From: Ancylomarina sp. 16SWW S1-10-2
GTDB taxonomy: Bacteria > Bacteroidota > Bacteroidia > Bacteroidales > Marinifilaceae
Assembly (NCBI RefSeq): GCF_009669305.1
Contig: NZ_SADB01000020.1
Location: forward strand, 18,222 to 82,221
Direction: 5' to 3'
DNA length: 64,000 nt
Under the pieces are notes generated by a model. It ran no database searches. It was given only the letters and a program-made list of their open reading frames with translations, and had not been told where the DNA came from. Positions 27,156-36,984 of this stretch are shown here, one piece after another. Made by a program: the position numbers and the translations under genes. How positions within the stretch are numbered: position 1 is the stretch's first letter; each line of letters opens with the position of its first letter.

Positions 27156-30100
27156 TTACTCTACAAGCTCTTTAACAGCCGTTTCTACACTCTCTCTTGA
27201 TGGCATTACTCCGGTTACCAACCATTTATATTTGCATTTTATAGAGTTAACAACTACCAATAATACGGGTAATAATACAAGATTTAAAAAGGTTGCTGTA
27301 GCCAAACCATAAGCCATTGAAATAGCCATAGGAATAACCATTTTAGCTTCTTGCTGATTAGAAACGATCAATGGTGCTATACCTACAATAGTAGTTAAAG
27401 AGGTTAATACAATCGGTCTAAATCGCGAAACACAAGCATCATATAAAGCAGTCATAAAATCTTTACCAGTCTTCAATTGTTCATTAAAAGTACTTATGAG
27501 CACAATGGAATCGTTCACCATCACTCCCATGAGCGCGACCATTCCCAAATACGAAGGCATATCTAATGCTACTCCATGAATCCAATGTCCCCAACCTACT
27601 CCAATAAAACCAAGAGGAACAAGTGTGAAAATCAAAATGGTTTGAAAATAAGATCGAAATGTAAAAATGACTATGGCAAATAACAGTACTAAAATTACGG
27701 GTGCAATAATAATTCCTGATGACTTAGCTTTTTGCATATTTTCTTCATGACCACCATAACGGAATCGTAAGCCTGGATATTTTGCCTGTAAACTAGGTAA
27801 AATATGTTCTTCAATTTCGGTGTTTATTTCCGACATATTAACATTCGAATTAGCAGCATCAGCTTCTACAGTAATTTCTCTTTGCCCTTCGAGGTGATTA
27901 ATTTGAACTAAATTTCGTTCGTAAATAATATCAGCAACATCTTTTAAATAGTATTCTCCACCATTGGCAGTTCTAATTCTCATGTTTTCAAGATTCCCAA
28001 CTGACGAACGTTCATCTTTTGGATAACGCACCCAAACTTTTACCACATCAATACCTCTTTGCAAACGCTGAACTTCTCTACCATAAAAACCTGCTCTAAC
28101 TTGGCTAGACAGACTGCTTTGTGTTAAACCTAACTTATAACCACTGTCTTTTAATTTCAATTTTACTTCGCGCATTCCAAGCTGATCGTTATCCAGAACA
28201 TTCATTAAACCTTCCAGGTTAGATAAACTTGCTTTGAATTCGTTTTTAGCTTGATACAAATCATCCAAATTACTACTCTGTAACGAGATAGATACAGCCT
28301 TACCAAAACGGCTTTGCTGGGTATAACTGAGTAATTGAGCCTGAGGAATTCCACCTACTTTTTCCTTTAGTAAATTACTAAATTCGGTAGATATAAAATT
28401 TCTTTCTTGAGTACCTAATAAGTACACTTTCAATTTTCCAATATTTGAAGCTGTAATGTTTAACTCCGATCCTGTAATTACAGGATCTCCATTTATACTT
28501 TTATCCTGAAGATCTTTACCAACCTCTATAGCTGCATTTTCTATCCTCTCCATATAAGACAATGTCTCATTTTCAGGGGTTCCTGCAGGCATTTCCAATT
28601 CAACATCGATGTAATCATTATCTGCAACAGAACTATCTCCTGTTCTAATAATTCCTCCTCGAAGAGCTCCAACTGTTATCGCAAATAAACCAATTGAAAA
28701 ACCAATTGTTACCAACTTATTATCCAAGGCAAAGCGAATCAAAGGCTCATAGGTCCATCTTCGTAAGTAAGTAACTGCCTTTAATGACATTCTCTCGATT
28801 TTAGATTCCTTTTTATCCGCACGAAGCGCTTTTGAGTGGACAACATGAGCGGGTAAAATTAGAAAGGCTTCAACCAATGAGAATGACAAAGCAAAAATCA
28901 CTACAAATGCCAGTTCCCTAAAAAACTCACCCATTAATCCATCAATAAAGAAAAATGCAGAAAAAGCCACGATGGTTGTTAATACTGCCGAAAACACAGC
29001 AGGCATCACTTCAAATGTTCCATCAATACCGGCTTGCAATGCTGATTTCCCTTTTTCGTAATGTTGAAATATATTTTCACAAATGACAATACCATCATCC
29101 ACCAAAATACCGATTACGATAATCATCCCGAATAAGGAAATACGATTTAAGGTAAGACCATACATCCCTGCTATCATAAACATTCCCATGAATGAAATTG
29201 GAATACCTATGGCAACCCAGAACGACAAACGATGATTCAAGAAAAGAGAAAGGAAAAGTAGAACCAATAAGAAACCAACAATACCATTATTAGCCAAAAT
29301 ATTCTGCATCACTTTTATGGATGAAGAATTATCTTGAAGCACATTTAATTTCACAGTTTCATGTTTGGTATTGTATTCGGCTACGTACTTATTTATTGCT
29401 TCGGAGATGAACAAAATATCTTCGCGAGAAGTTTGAGTAATAGAAATTTTAACTGCCGGATTTCCATCGATATAAGTTCTGTTAGGCACTTCGTCCCATT
29501 GGTCATTTACATCAGCTAAATCGCTTAAGCGAACTGTTCCTCCATTTTCTTGCGAACGAACTACGATATCTTTAAAACCTTCGGCATAATATTGTTTTTC
29601 GCGAACTCGAATTCTTAATTCCTCATTTTCACCACGAATAGTACCACCAGTTTGGTCGATATTTGCAGCAGCAACAGCACTGTATATTTCATCAATCGTA
29701 ATGTTATACGATTTTAATGCATCTTCATTTACACTAACCTCTATCACTTCATCGGGAAAACCACTTAATTCAACCTGAGAAATACCATCTATTCCTCGCA
29801 AATCATTTTCAATAGCTCGCGCATATCCTTTAAGGTCTTTTAACTCAACATCTCCACTTATGGCAATGGCAATGGCAAGAATAGAGAACTCTCGTTTTGA
29901 CACACTAATATTCTCAACTGCTGCAGGGAATGAACTAATTCCATCAACCTTATTTTTTACATCTTGTAAGGCAATATTAGGATCGTATCCTGATTCCAAA
30001 TCAACCATTATAGAGCAGTAGTTCTCTTTCGAAGATGATGTAACCTTCTCTACCCCACTAACTCCCTTAAGGTTATCTTCAATTTTTAATGCAACTCCTT

Positions 30101-30284
30101 TTTCAACCTCTTCGGGCGAAGCTCCTGGATAAACCGCTGTAATGGTCAACATTCCTGGATCTATTTGAGGCATAACTGAAGAATTTAGCGAAAACACACC
30201 AAACATTCCCAGTATCATAAAGACTCCAGCTAGAAGATTCCCTGCAAAAGGATATTTTATAAAATATTTTATTAATGACTTCAT
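27156..30284 (-). CDS. Efflux RND transporter permease subunit (AcrB-like)
   Basis: A 1042-residue inner-membrane protein with the 12-helix RND layout: TM1 near 12-32, a large periplasmic loop, a TM2-6 block from about 330 (IVGFLLVLLFLSLFLNHRLSFWVAIGIPISF), a second loop, and TM8-12 after about 860. The proton-relay aspartates appear in GILVDDGIVICENIFQ (TM4). YPGASPEEVEKGVALKIEDNLKGVSGVEKV is a conserved pore-domain entry segment. Similarity is to HAE/multidrug type rather than strictly metal type; the substrate is unknown. The operon order adaptor-permease-TolC and the divergent two-component genes suggest regulated export. Confidence 0.93.
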   Translation of the reverse strand: MKSLIKYFIKYPFAGNLLAGVFMILGMFGVFSLNSSVMPQIDPGMLTITAVYPGASPEEVEKGVALKIEDNLKGVSGVEKVTSSSKENYCSIMVDLESGYDPNIALQDVKNKVDGISSFPAAVENISVSKREFSILAIAIAISGDVELKDLKGYARAIENDLRGIDGISQVELSGFPDEVIEVSVNEDALKSYNITIDEIYSAVAAANIDQTGGTIRGENEELRIRVREKQYYAEGFKDIVVRSQENGGTVRLSDLADVNDQWDEVPNRTYIDGNPAVKISITQTSREDILFISEAINKYVAEYNTKHETVKLNVLQDNSSSIKVMQNILANNGIVGFLLVLLFLSLFLNHRLSFWVAIGIPISFMGMFMIAGMYGLTLNRISLFGMIIVIGILVDDGIVICENIFQHYEKGKSALQAGIDGTFEVMPAVFSAVLTTIVAFSAFFFIDGLMGEFFRELAFVVIFALSFSLVEAFLILPAHVVHSKALRADKKESKIERMSLKAVTYLRRWTYEPLIRFALDNKLVTIGFSIGLFAITVGALRGGIIRTGDSSVADNDYIDVELEMPAGTPENETLSYMERIENAAIEVGKDLQDKSINGDPVITGSELNITASNIGKLKVYLLGTQERNFISTEFSNLLKEKVGGIPQAQLLSYTQQSRFGKAVSISLQSSNLDDLYQAKNEFKASLSNLEGLMNVLDNDQLGMREVKLKLKDSGYKLGLTQSSLSSQVRAGFYGREVQRLQRGIDVVKVWVRYPKDERSSVGNLENMRIRTANGGEYYLKDVADIIYERNLVQINHLEGQREITVEADAANSNVNMSEINTEIEEHILPSLQAKYPGLRFRYGGHEENMQKAKSSGIIIAPVILVLLFAIVIFTFRSYFQTILIFTLVPLGFIGVGWGHWIHGVALDMPSYLGMVALMGVMVNDSIVLISTFNEQLKTGKDFMTALYDACVSRFRPIVLTSLTTIVGIAPLIVSNQQEAKMVIPMAISMAYGLATATFLNLVLLPVLLVVVNSIKCKYKWLVTGVMPSRESVETAVKELVE

Positions 30285-30341
30285 TTTATCGTTTTTCTAA
30301 TGATTGTCAGATAATTCTGAATTTTTCTAAAAACAGTAAAT

Positions 30342-31451
30342 TTATTGTTCTTGAGTACCTACGGCGATTCCTTTGTGAATACCTGATGTTTTTAATACCA
30401 ACAGATCACCATCTTCCAATCCTTCAATTACAACAACATCTTCTTTCTTTTGAACTATAGTAACTTTTTGCTGATTAACAATTCCCTTAGAAACTATAAA
30501 AACATATTCTGAGTTTACCAAAAACTTACGAGGAATTTCCACACCAAATACATCTTTTTTCAGCTGTATATCAGCATTCAAAAACATACCTTCCTTCAAA
30601 TCATTTCCTGAAACAGCAATATATACATTCACCATCTGCGTTTCGGAATCTACTTTTTTACTAATTCGACGAACCGAACCATCCCAATTTCCATTGGTAT
30701 TTTTTGAATACACATTCACCTTATTTCCAACCTTAATTCCAGCAAGATTATTCAAGTCGATTCCAACGACTAAATCATAAGCGCTTGTATTTACAAACTC
30801 GCCTAATTTTTGACCGCTCATAACTAAAGTACCTGGCTTAATGTTCGACTCTATAATTTCACCCGAAAAAGGAGCAATTATAGAATATTTTGAAAGCTGT
30901 TGCTCCAAACTTTTAATATTGTAATATTCGGTGTAAATATTTTTACCTGCTAAGAAATATTTTTCTTGATCGTTCTGAGCGGCAGGAATTGGTGCCAACT
31001 GTTTTTCCACATCCAATTCTTTTAAGTATTGCTCCCAAGCGGAATAACTTTCTGGATAATCGAATTTTAAATCTGGCAAAACAGAAGCAATTTCTGTCAT
31101 AAAACTACTTCGCTTAGAATAAACTTCAGCCCTGTATTTGTCATCTTGAATAGATAATAATATCTCTCCTTTTGAAAAACTCACACCTTCTAAAAATTGT
31201 TTTTTAGAAGACTTCAAAATTCCTGTGACTTCAGTATAAACCTCTACTTTATCTCTTGCTTCAAGGTTTCCAATTACAGAAAGCTTTAAATCAATTTTAG
31301 CATTCTTTATGCTTTGAACAGGAACTACAATCTCTTTCGATATAACTTTCCTTTCCTTTGGGGCTTTTTTCATACCTGCAAATGCAAATGCAAGTCCCAT
31401 TGTTACCACAATTACTAATATTCCTAGAAGGATACTTTTTCTTTTTAACAT
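30342..31451 (-). CDS. Efflux RND transporter periplasmic adaptor subunit
   Basis: A membrane fusion protein of about 369 residues starting MLKRKSILLGILVIVV. A longer in-frame start at 31526 exists, but the signal-anchor directly after Met at 31451 makes the shorter form more likely. The order is lipoyl/barrel half (VIGNLEARDKVEVYTEVTGILKS), a helical hairpin around 100-170, the returning lipoyl half (YSIIAPFSGEIIESNIKPGTLVMSGQKLGEFV), a beta-barrel and a membrane-proximal domain. It links the RND permease to TolC. It is the first gene of the operon; 57 bases separate it from the permease. Confidence 0.9.
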   Translation of the reverse strand: MLKRKSILLGILVIVVTMGLAFAFAGMKKAPKERKVISKEIVVPVQSIKNAKIDLKLSVIGNLEARDKVEVYTEVTGILKSSKKQFLEGVSFSKGEILLSIQDDKYRAEVYSKRSSFMTEIASVLPDLKFDYPESYSAWEQYLKELDVEKQLAPIPAAQNDQEKYFLAGKNIYTEYYNIKSLEQQLSKYSIIAPFSGEIIESNIKPGTLVMSGQKLGEFVNTSAYDLVVGIDLNNLAGIKVGNKVNVYSKNTNGNWDGSVRRISKKVDSETQMVNVYIAVSGNDLKEGMFLNADIQLKKDVFGVEIPRKFLVNSEYVFIVSKGIVNQQKVTIVQKKEDVVVIEGLEDGDLLVLKTSGIHKGIAVGTQEQ

Positions 31452-31677
31452 GATTTTGCTGTTTTTTAGAATCTTAAACAAAAATAGCATGACACAATAG
31501 AAAAAGTAAATTTTATCGACCAACACGGCTTATAAGTCGATATTAAAAAGAAAACAACAGACACCTTTGTTTACCCTTAAAATGAATAGCGTTTACATTC
31601 TACATTAACCTGTTTATCGATAATATAGTTGATTAAAGAAGTAATTTTTGTTTTTTTGTTTTACAAACAAAAGTAAC

Positions 31678-32736
31678 ATGAATTTAAAAGACAGATTATA
31701 CAATATTTTCTCAATTCGTTGGATTCAACATCTTTCCTTTTGGAGCGTATTTTTATTGCTCGAATTAAGTCGTTTTATCGATATGGATATAGAACGAATA
31801 TCTAGAGAATTAATATTTGAAGGAACTCAACTCTTCTTTATTGTTTGCCTAGTATATTTTAACCTCCGTATCCTAATTCCTAAATATTGGAATAAAGGAA
31901 AATATTCGAAGTATATATCGAGTATTATCTTAATGGAGATTATAACCATCTCCACATTAAGCGTGATTATTTATAGTTTTCCAGAAACAGAATTCAAGCG
32001 ATTTGCTTCTTTCAGCTTGGGTAAAGTAATGATGATGATTACTTTTAAGACAAACATTTTTGTTCTGTCGAGTTCACTATTTCATTTTGTAAAAGAGTGG
32101 ATTAAATTAAAAGATGAAAATCTTAGATATACTGAAAATGCACAGAAACAGTTAACCGCTGAACTAAGCTTATTAAAAGCTCAAGTCAATCCTCACTTTT
32201 TATTCAACACCTTGAATAATATCTATTCAATGAGTTTATATAATTCGAATAAGACTCCTGAAATGATTTTGAAATTATCTCAGCTTTTAAGTTATATGCT
32301 ATACGAATGCAAAGACGAAGAGGTTAATCTAGAAAAAGAAATCCAATTTATTAAAAACTATATCGATTTAGAATCTGTAAGAGTTGAAGACATAGCAGAA
32401 ATCAACTTAAATATAAAAGGAGAAGATCCTGGTCATAAGGTTCCACCTCTTCTTTTTATCCCTTTAATAGAAAATGCATTTAAACATGGCATATCTACAG
32501 AACAAACAACTTCGAAAATAAATATTAATTTAGTAATTTCAGACAATAAAATTGATCTTGAAATTGACACACCTATTGATCTTTCTGTAGAAGGAAACAA
32601 AAATAAAGGTCTAGGAGGTTTGGGAATTAAGAATGTTAAAAAAAGACTTGATCTCTTATTCCCAGGACATCACACATTCGATATTTCAAGAGACAATGGC
32701 ATTTATACAACTAAATTAAGCTTGTTATTATCCTAA
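31678..32736 (+). CDS. Sensor histidine kinase, LytS/YehU type
   Basis: About 352 residues from Met at 31678; an upstream in-frame ATG at 31648 is less likely because it adds a Phe/Lys-rich piece without homology. The N-terminal half has four membrane helices (SFWSVFLLLEL, LFFIVCLVYFNL, IILMEIITISTLSVII, and one near 120). The His_kinase domain has QVNPHFLFNTLNNIYSM, with the phospho-accepting His in NPHFLFNTLN, then PLIENAFKHGI and a GLGGLGIKNVKKRL ATP-lid segment. It pairs with the LytTR regulator 10 bases downstream and diverges from the efflux operon, which it may control. Confidence 0.9.
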   Translation: MNLKDRLYNIFSIRWIQHLSFWSVFLLLELSRFIDMDIERISRELIFEGTQLFFIVCLVYFNLRILIPKYWNKGKYSKYISSIILMEIITISTLSVIIYSFPETEFKRFASFSLGKVMMMITFKTNIFVLSSSLFHFVKEWIKLKDENLRYTENAQKQLTAELSLLKAQVNPHFLFNTLNNIYSMSLYNSNKTPEMILKLSQLLSYMLYECKDEEVNLEKEIQFIKNYIDLESVRVEDIAEINLNIKGEDPGHKVPPLLFIPLIENAFKHGISTEQTTSKININLVISDNKIDLEIDTPIDLSVEGNKNKGLGGLGIKNVKKRLDLLFPGHHTFDISRDNGIYTTKLSLLLS

Positions 32737-32746
32737 AATAAATCAG

Positions 32747-33475
32747 ATGAATATTAAATGTATCATCGTTGATGACGAAATTCATGCAAGAAAAGTACTC
32801 GAAAAATACATTAAAGACATTCCTCATTTAGAATTGATTAAATCATGCAAAAATGCCTTGGAAGCCATGGATGTGCTACGTAATCAACAAATTGATGCCA
32901 TGTTTCTGGATATTAATATGCCAAAAATTTCAGGTTTAAATTTTCTTGAAAGTTTGCAGCACCCTCCTGCAGTTGTTATTACGACTGCCTATCGTGAATA
33001 TGCTCTGGATGCCTACGATTTAGATGTTATCGATTATTTGCATAAACCCATTCCGTTTCCTCGTTTTGTGAAAGCTATTTCGAAAATTGAAGAAAAGTTA
33101 CAAGCTCATAGCACACCCAGCGTAAGTTCTACTGTTCAACCCATGGAATCTATTCCAGAATTCATTTTTATTAAGGCTGATAAAAAGACAATAAAGCTAA
33201 ATTTCAAGGATATTAAATACATCGAAGGTCTTGGTGATTACATTAAAATCCATACAAAAACGAAAAGTATAGTGAGTAAAATCACCGTTAAACGGATGGA
33301 AGAATTACTTCCTGAGAATAAATTTCCAAGAGTTCATAAATCATTTATCGTCGCTTTAGATATGATAGATTCCATAGAAGGAAACCAAATTGAAATTGGA
33401 GATTGTAAGATTCCAATTGGTCAAATGTATCGAAATGCGTTTATGGAAATTATTCAATCTTTTACAAAAAAATAA
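32747..33475 (+). CDS. LytTR family response regulator
   Basis: The 242-residue regulator has a receiver domain (CIIVDDE at 5-11, phospho-acceptor Asp in MFLDINMP about 56, TTAYREYALDAYDLDVIDYLHKP) and a C-terminal LytTR DNA-binding domain (FIKADKKTIKLNFKDIKYIEGLGDYIKIHT, FPRVHKSFIVALDMIDSI). It is coexpressed with the kinase; the stop-to-start gap is 10 bases. LytTR regulators bind pairs of short direct repeats. The intergenic region 31452-31677, between this pair and the pump operon, is the obvious candidate target, but I could not identify a clear pair of repeats there. Confidence 0.93.
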   Translation: MNIKCIIVDDEIHARKVLEKYIKDIPHLELIKSCKNALEAMDVLRNQQIDAMFLDINMPKISGLNFLESLQHPPAVVITTAYREYALDAYDLDVIDYLHKPIPFPRFVKAISKIEEKLQAHSTPSVSSTVQPMESIPEFIFIKADKKTIKLNFKDIKYIEGLGDYIKIHTKTKSIVSKITVKRMEELLPENKFPRVHKSFIVALDMIDSIEGNQIEIGDCKIPIGQMYRNAFMEIIQSFTKK

Positions 33476-33503
33476 GATAAAGGCATCTAAATTTCTATTC
33501 TAT

Positions 33504-35000
33504 TTACATCCAAGTTTTATTTGTAACCTCAATCTTATACAGAATTTGATCCTTAATTCTTAAAGCCTCATCATATCTGATATAATCTATCCTGACTGCA
33601 GAACCAGCCATTCCTAGAACTAGGTTTGCTGTTCCATTTCTTCTTTGAAAAATACTCCGTTTAATGTGTACAGCTTGCACTTTATAAACTTCTATAATAC
33701 TATAATCTTTGGCTATTATTCCCGACTGAACTTGAAGGTAATCATGTCCAATACGGTAAACCCTTCTCTTATAAATTTGATTGGCAATTATCGCTGCTAA
33801 AAAAGGTATCAGAATTTCAAAATACCACACGCAAGTAAACTCAAAACCTAAAACGATAATAGGAATACTCATAAGCAGACAAGAAAAGCTAAAATAACGA
33901 TAGCGAAATATTTTATGCGGTTTTAAATCTATTGTCGATTGAGTAAATGGATCATCGTAAATCTTATTACAAAGTTCCTTAAACTTCTGATTATCACAAC
34001 CCGGAATTGAGACCTTGTCTTTCTCCTTACTTACCTCAACACTATTAGCCTGTACCAATTGAATATCTGATATATTCAACAACTTTTGAAGTGGATTTAT
34101 AGAACGTTTAAGTCTTTGAACTTTAGAAAATGGAATTGTGATATTCTTCCGTTTTAGCAATCCAGACTGCAAACTAAACGCATTGCCAAAGGATGTCATA
34201 TTGAAATCGTGATAACGTAAAAATACCTCAGCCATAGATATAATCAAACTTATAATAAGAACGAAAACGACGAATCCAAACAAAGCCATAGTACTGGAAT
34301 GTTCCAAGAAATTTTCGGTTTGATCAGCTGCTGAAGTAATCTCACTCTCAAATAAATCCTTAAGCTGATAATATATATTATTCCCGAATGCAAGAATAAT
34401 AAGTAATCCTCTTAGGTGATTTTTAGCAATACTAATACGTAATAAATCTTTAAATGATAATTGAAGAATAGTCTCTTTTTCCTCTACTAGCTCTTCATCA
34501 ACAACATTTTCTTCTGAATCAATGGCATCCTTTTTATAGCTTGCTAGTTGCTCCTTTAAAGATTCAGCAATTTCTCTATTTATAGCGTAAATAGCAACTT
34601 CTTTCTTTTTTGAACCAGCAGAATCGACCTCCAATTGTACAACGCCCAACACTTGTTGAACAAGATTCTGTTTCAAATTAATCGAAACAATTTTCTCAAA
34701 TGGAATAGCAATAACCACACGTTTTAAGTAGCCTTTACGAAGAACAAACTCTTTATCTTTTATCAGAAAATAAAAGTTATACCAAGTTAAAATAGAATGA
34801 GCAATTAAAAGCAATACTAAAATTGATAAACCAATCATCCACTTAGGTTCCAACAATTTCGTAGCATTTCCCTTAAACACATAAAGCAAAAGTAAAGGCC
34901 AAAACATACGAATAAGTTTCTGTACACTCATCAATAGAAAAAAGAATGTACCCAAAACCGATTGACGTTGTTCAATGTCAAATGATTGTTTATGCATCAT
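33504..35000 (-). CDS. bPH2-domain membrane protein, YdbT-like
   Basis: The 498-residue protein has several membrane helices in three pairs, each followed by a bacterial PH (bPH2) domain. Evidence is the repeated pattern in which a strand such as FVLRKGYLKRVVIAIPFEKIVSINLKQNLVQQVLGVVQLEVDSAG follows a membrane pair; it recurs at about 270 (FSLQSGLLKRKNITIPFSKVQRLKR) and 416 (LQVQSGIIAKDYSIIEVYKVQAVHIKR). This is the YdbT arrangement. The gene overlaps ydbS-like by 11 bases, so translation is probably coupled. The function of the pair is not established; Bacillus homologues have been linked to resistance to certain bacteriocins. Confidence 0.85.
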   Translation of the reverse strand: MMHKQSFDIEQRQSVLGTFFFLLMSVQKLIRMFWPLLLLYVFKGNATKLLEPKWMIGLSILVLLLIAHSILTWYNFYFLIKDKEFVLRKGYLKRVVIAIPFEKIVSINLKQNLVQQVLGVVQLEVDSAGSKKKEVAIYAINREIAESLKEQLASYKKDAIDSEENVVDEELVEEKETILQLSFKDLLRISIAKNHLRGLLIILAFGNNIYYQLKDLFESEITSAADQTENFLEHSSTMALFGFVVFVLIISLIISMAEVFLRYHDFNMTSFGNAFSLQSGLLKRKNITIPFSKVQRLKRSINPLQKLLNISDIQLVQANSVEVSKEKDKVSIPGCDNQKFKELCNKIYDDPFTQSTIDLKPHKIFRYRYFSFSCLLMSIPIIVLGFEFTCVWYFEILIPFLAAIIANQIYKRRVYRIGHDYLQVQSGIIAKDYSIIEVYKVQAVHIKRSIFQRRNGTANLVLGMAGSAVRIDYIRYDEALRIKDQILYKIEVTNKTWM

Positions 35001-35511
35001 GATTCACCTTTGATGTTACAATCTGTTTAATTTCTTCTGCCGTTTGGAGCGAGATTCCTTTCAATGATAAATCGTAAGCAGAATTACCAGCTGTATAGAT
35101 CTTCAAGATAGAAAGGTCTAGCATTTTAGAGATAAAGCCTTGACGAATTTCCACATGTTGAATACGATTAAAAGGAATACTTATGGTTTTGTGAGTTAAA
35201 AACCCTGTTCTATAATGCAAATCCTTTTGACGAATAGCATACCCCTTTTTAGGAAAGCCCAGTTGAATAAAAGAGAATTTAGCCAGTAGAAAAACAGACC
35301 ATACTATTAATGCTACACCAAACCAGATTAATTCAATGTCGTCAAATTTGAAATAAGCAACAACTATAGCTATGATAATTAATGCAAAAAAAATAATCCA
35401 TTGTATATTTAAAAGCCGTTTATATTTCGGTAATAAATTTGTAAACACAATAGATTCACTTTTGGGAATATCTGAAATCCAAACTTGATTATTTTCGAAT
35501 TCTTGCCTCAT
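34990..35511 (-). CDS. bPH2-domain membrane protein, YdbS-like
   Basis: The 173-residue protein has two membrane helices (IQWIIFFALIIIAIVVAYF and LIWFGVALIVWSVFLLAKF) followed by one bPH2 domain: YAIRQKDLHYRTGFLTHKTISIPFNRIQHVEIRQGFISKMLDLSILKIYTAG. It is the upstream partner of the YdbT-like gene, overlapping it by 11 bases. Together they probably form one membrane complex. The start at 35511 is supported by the lack of a nearer alternative. Confidence 0.85.
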   Translation of the reverse strand: MRQEFENNQVWISDIPKSESIVFTNLLPKYKRLLNIQWIIFFALIIIAIVVAYFKFDDIELIWFGVALIVWSVFLLAKFSFIQLGFPKKGYAIRQKDLHYRTGFLTHKTISIPFNRIQHVEIRQGFISKMLDLSILKIYTAGNSAYDLSLKGISLQTAEEIKQIVTSKVNHDA

Positions 35512-35780
35512 CTTTTATAATTATAATGGGTTGCTATTTTTTTTATTCAAATCGAAAGATAATGTTTTTTATCAAGCCATTATTGTTAACCGTAATTAAT
35601 GATGAGAATAGAGTGAGTCAACAAAACACAAACCAATAGGATTAAAACTTAACAAATAGTCCTGAATAAGCTAAATGAATCCTCATCTAGCAAAAGCAAA
35701 ATTACTATATTTGTTTTTACTATTACCAAATTTTTAAACCACAGCTGGATTTTATCCTGGCTATATAAACGATTACCCCT

Positions 35781-36761
35781 ATGAATACATACGGAAGGAT
35801 ATTCAAAATCAGCATATTCGGAGAATCTCACGGTAAAGGTGTTGGTGTTACTATTGATGGATGCCCATCAGGCATTGCACTTACCGAAGAAGATTTATTA
35901 CCCGATTTAAGTCGACGCAAATCGGGTGCAAAAGGCACAACGCCTCGTATAGAAAAAGATTTTCCAAGCATTCTTAGTGGGACCTTTAAGGGTAAAACGA
36001 CAGGAGCTCCAATTATCATTCTATTTCACAATACGAATACCCAATCTAAAGATTATAGCAATTTACTTGATACACCTCGTCCAGGTCATGCCGATTTTGT
36101 AGCACAACACAAGTTTGGTAAAAACAACGACTACACTGGTGGTGGTCATTTTTCTGGTCGTATAACATTAGGTCTTGTTGTAGCAGGAACTGTTGCTAAA
36201 AAGATTCTTGGTGATGTGAATATTGAAGCTAAACTTACAGAAATTGGAGGATCTACCGATTTTGAATCAGCACTTGATAAGGCAATTAAAAACCATGACT
36301 CTATTGGTGGTATTGTAGAATGTAAAGCTAATAATCTACCTATAGGATTGGGGGAGCCTTTCTTCGATTCAGTAGAATCAATGATCTCTCATCTTATTTT
36401 TGCCATCCCAGCTACTAAAGGAATCGAATTTGGTTCAGGATTCGAAGCTGCTAAAATGACTGGTTCGCAGCACAACGATAATATTCTTACTGCCGATGGT
36501 AAAACAGAAACCAATAATGCTGCAGGAATCAATGGTGGTATTACTAATGGTAACGAGATTGTCTTTAGAGTCGCTATTAAACCAACCTCATCGATAGGTG
36601 TTAGTCAAAAAACAATGAATATTTCCACATCAGAAATGGAAAATCTTCTGATTGAAGGTCGTCATGATGCCTGTATTGCACTTAGAGTTCCTGTAATTAT
36701 TGAAGCAGTTACAGCAATTGCTTTAGCAGATCTTAAAATGATCGATAAAGCTAGACGATAA
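35781..36761 (+). CDS. aroC: Chorismate synthase
   Basis: The 326-residue enzyme converts EPSP to chorismate with reduced FMN, the last shared step for aromatic amino acids. Motifs are the N-terminal FGESHGKGVGVTIDGCPSGI (about 13-32), RRKSGAKGTTPRIEKD, DTPRPGHADFVAQHKFG, YTGGGHFSGR and the C-terminal GRHDACIALRVPVIIEAVTA. It is shorter than the usual ~350-360 residues at the C-terminus but retains all motifs, so it is probably functional. A TATATTTG -7-like box lies at 35706-35713, without a clear -33 box. It stands alone. Confidence 0.95.
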   Translation: MNTYGRIFKISIFGESHGKGVGVTIDGCPSGIALTEEDLLPDLSRRKSGAKGTTPRIEKDFPSILSGTFKGKTTGAPIIILFHNTNTQSKDYSNLLDTPRPGHADFVAQHKFGKNNDYTGGGHFSGRITLGLVVAGTVAKKILGDVNIEAKLTEIGGSTDFESALDKAIKNHDSIGGIVECKANNLPIGLGEPFFDSVESMISHLIFAIPATKGIEFGSGFEAAKMTGSQHNDNILTADGKTETNNAAGINGGITNGNEIVFRVAIKPTSSIGVSQKTMNISTSEMENLLIEGRHDACIALRVPVIIEAVTAIALADLKMIDKARR

Positions 36762-36912
36762 CACAAAAAATAAATTAACTCCCCATAATGACATTCTCAG
36801 ATAATTACCGGGATTTCAAAATGAACATATAACAAATTTTCATTCTGAAAGTTATGTAAATTTTGTAATTCTGTGAATACTTTTCGATAGAATTCTATAA
36901 GACAAAAAACTC

Positions 36913-36950
36913 AAAAGAGGATGCCAAATCAATTTGGTATCCTCTTTTAT
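36913..36950. terminator. Bidirectional terminator between aroC and a glycosyltransferase gene
   Basis: Arms AAAAGAGGATGCCAAAT and ATTTGGTATCCTCTTTT form a 17-bp stem with one mismatch and a 2-base loop, between convergent genes. Confidence 0.88.
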
Positions 36951-36984
36951 ATCATTAGAATCATTTCTATACTATAAAAACAAT

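Noticed and set aside
31452-31526. N-terminal extension of the efflux adaptor
   Set aside because: The signal anchor begins directly after the Met at 31451; the longer form would put 25 hydrophobic or basic residues ahead of it.
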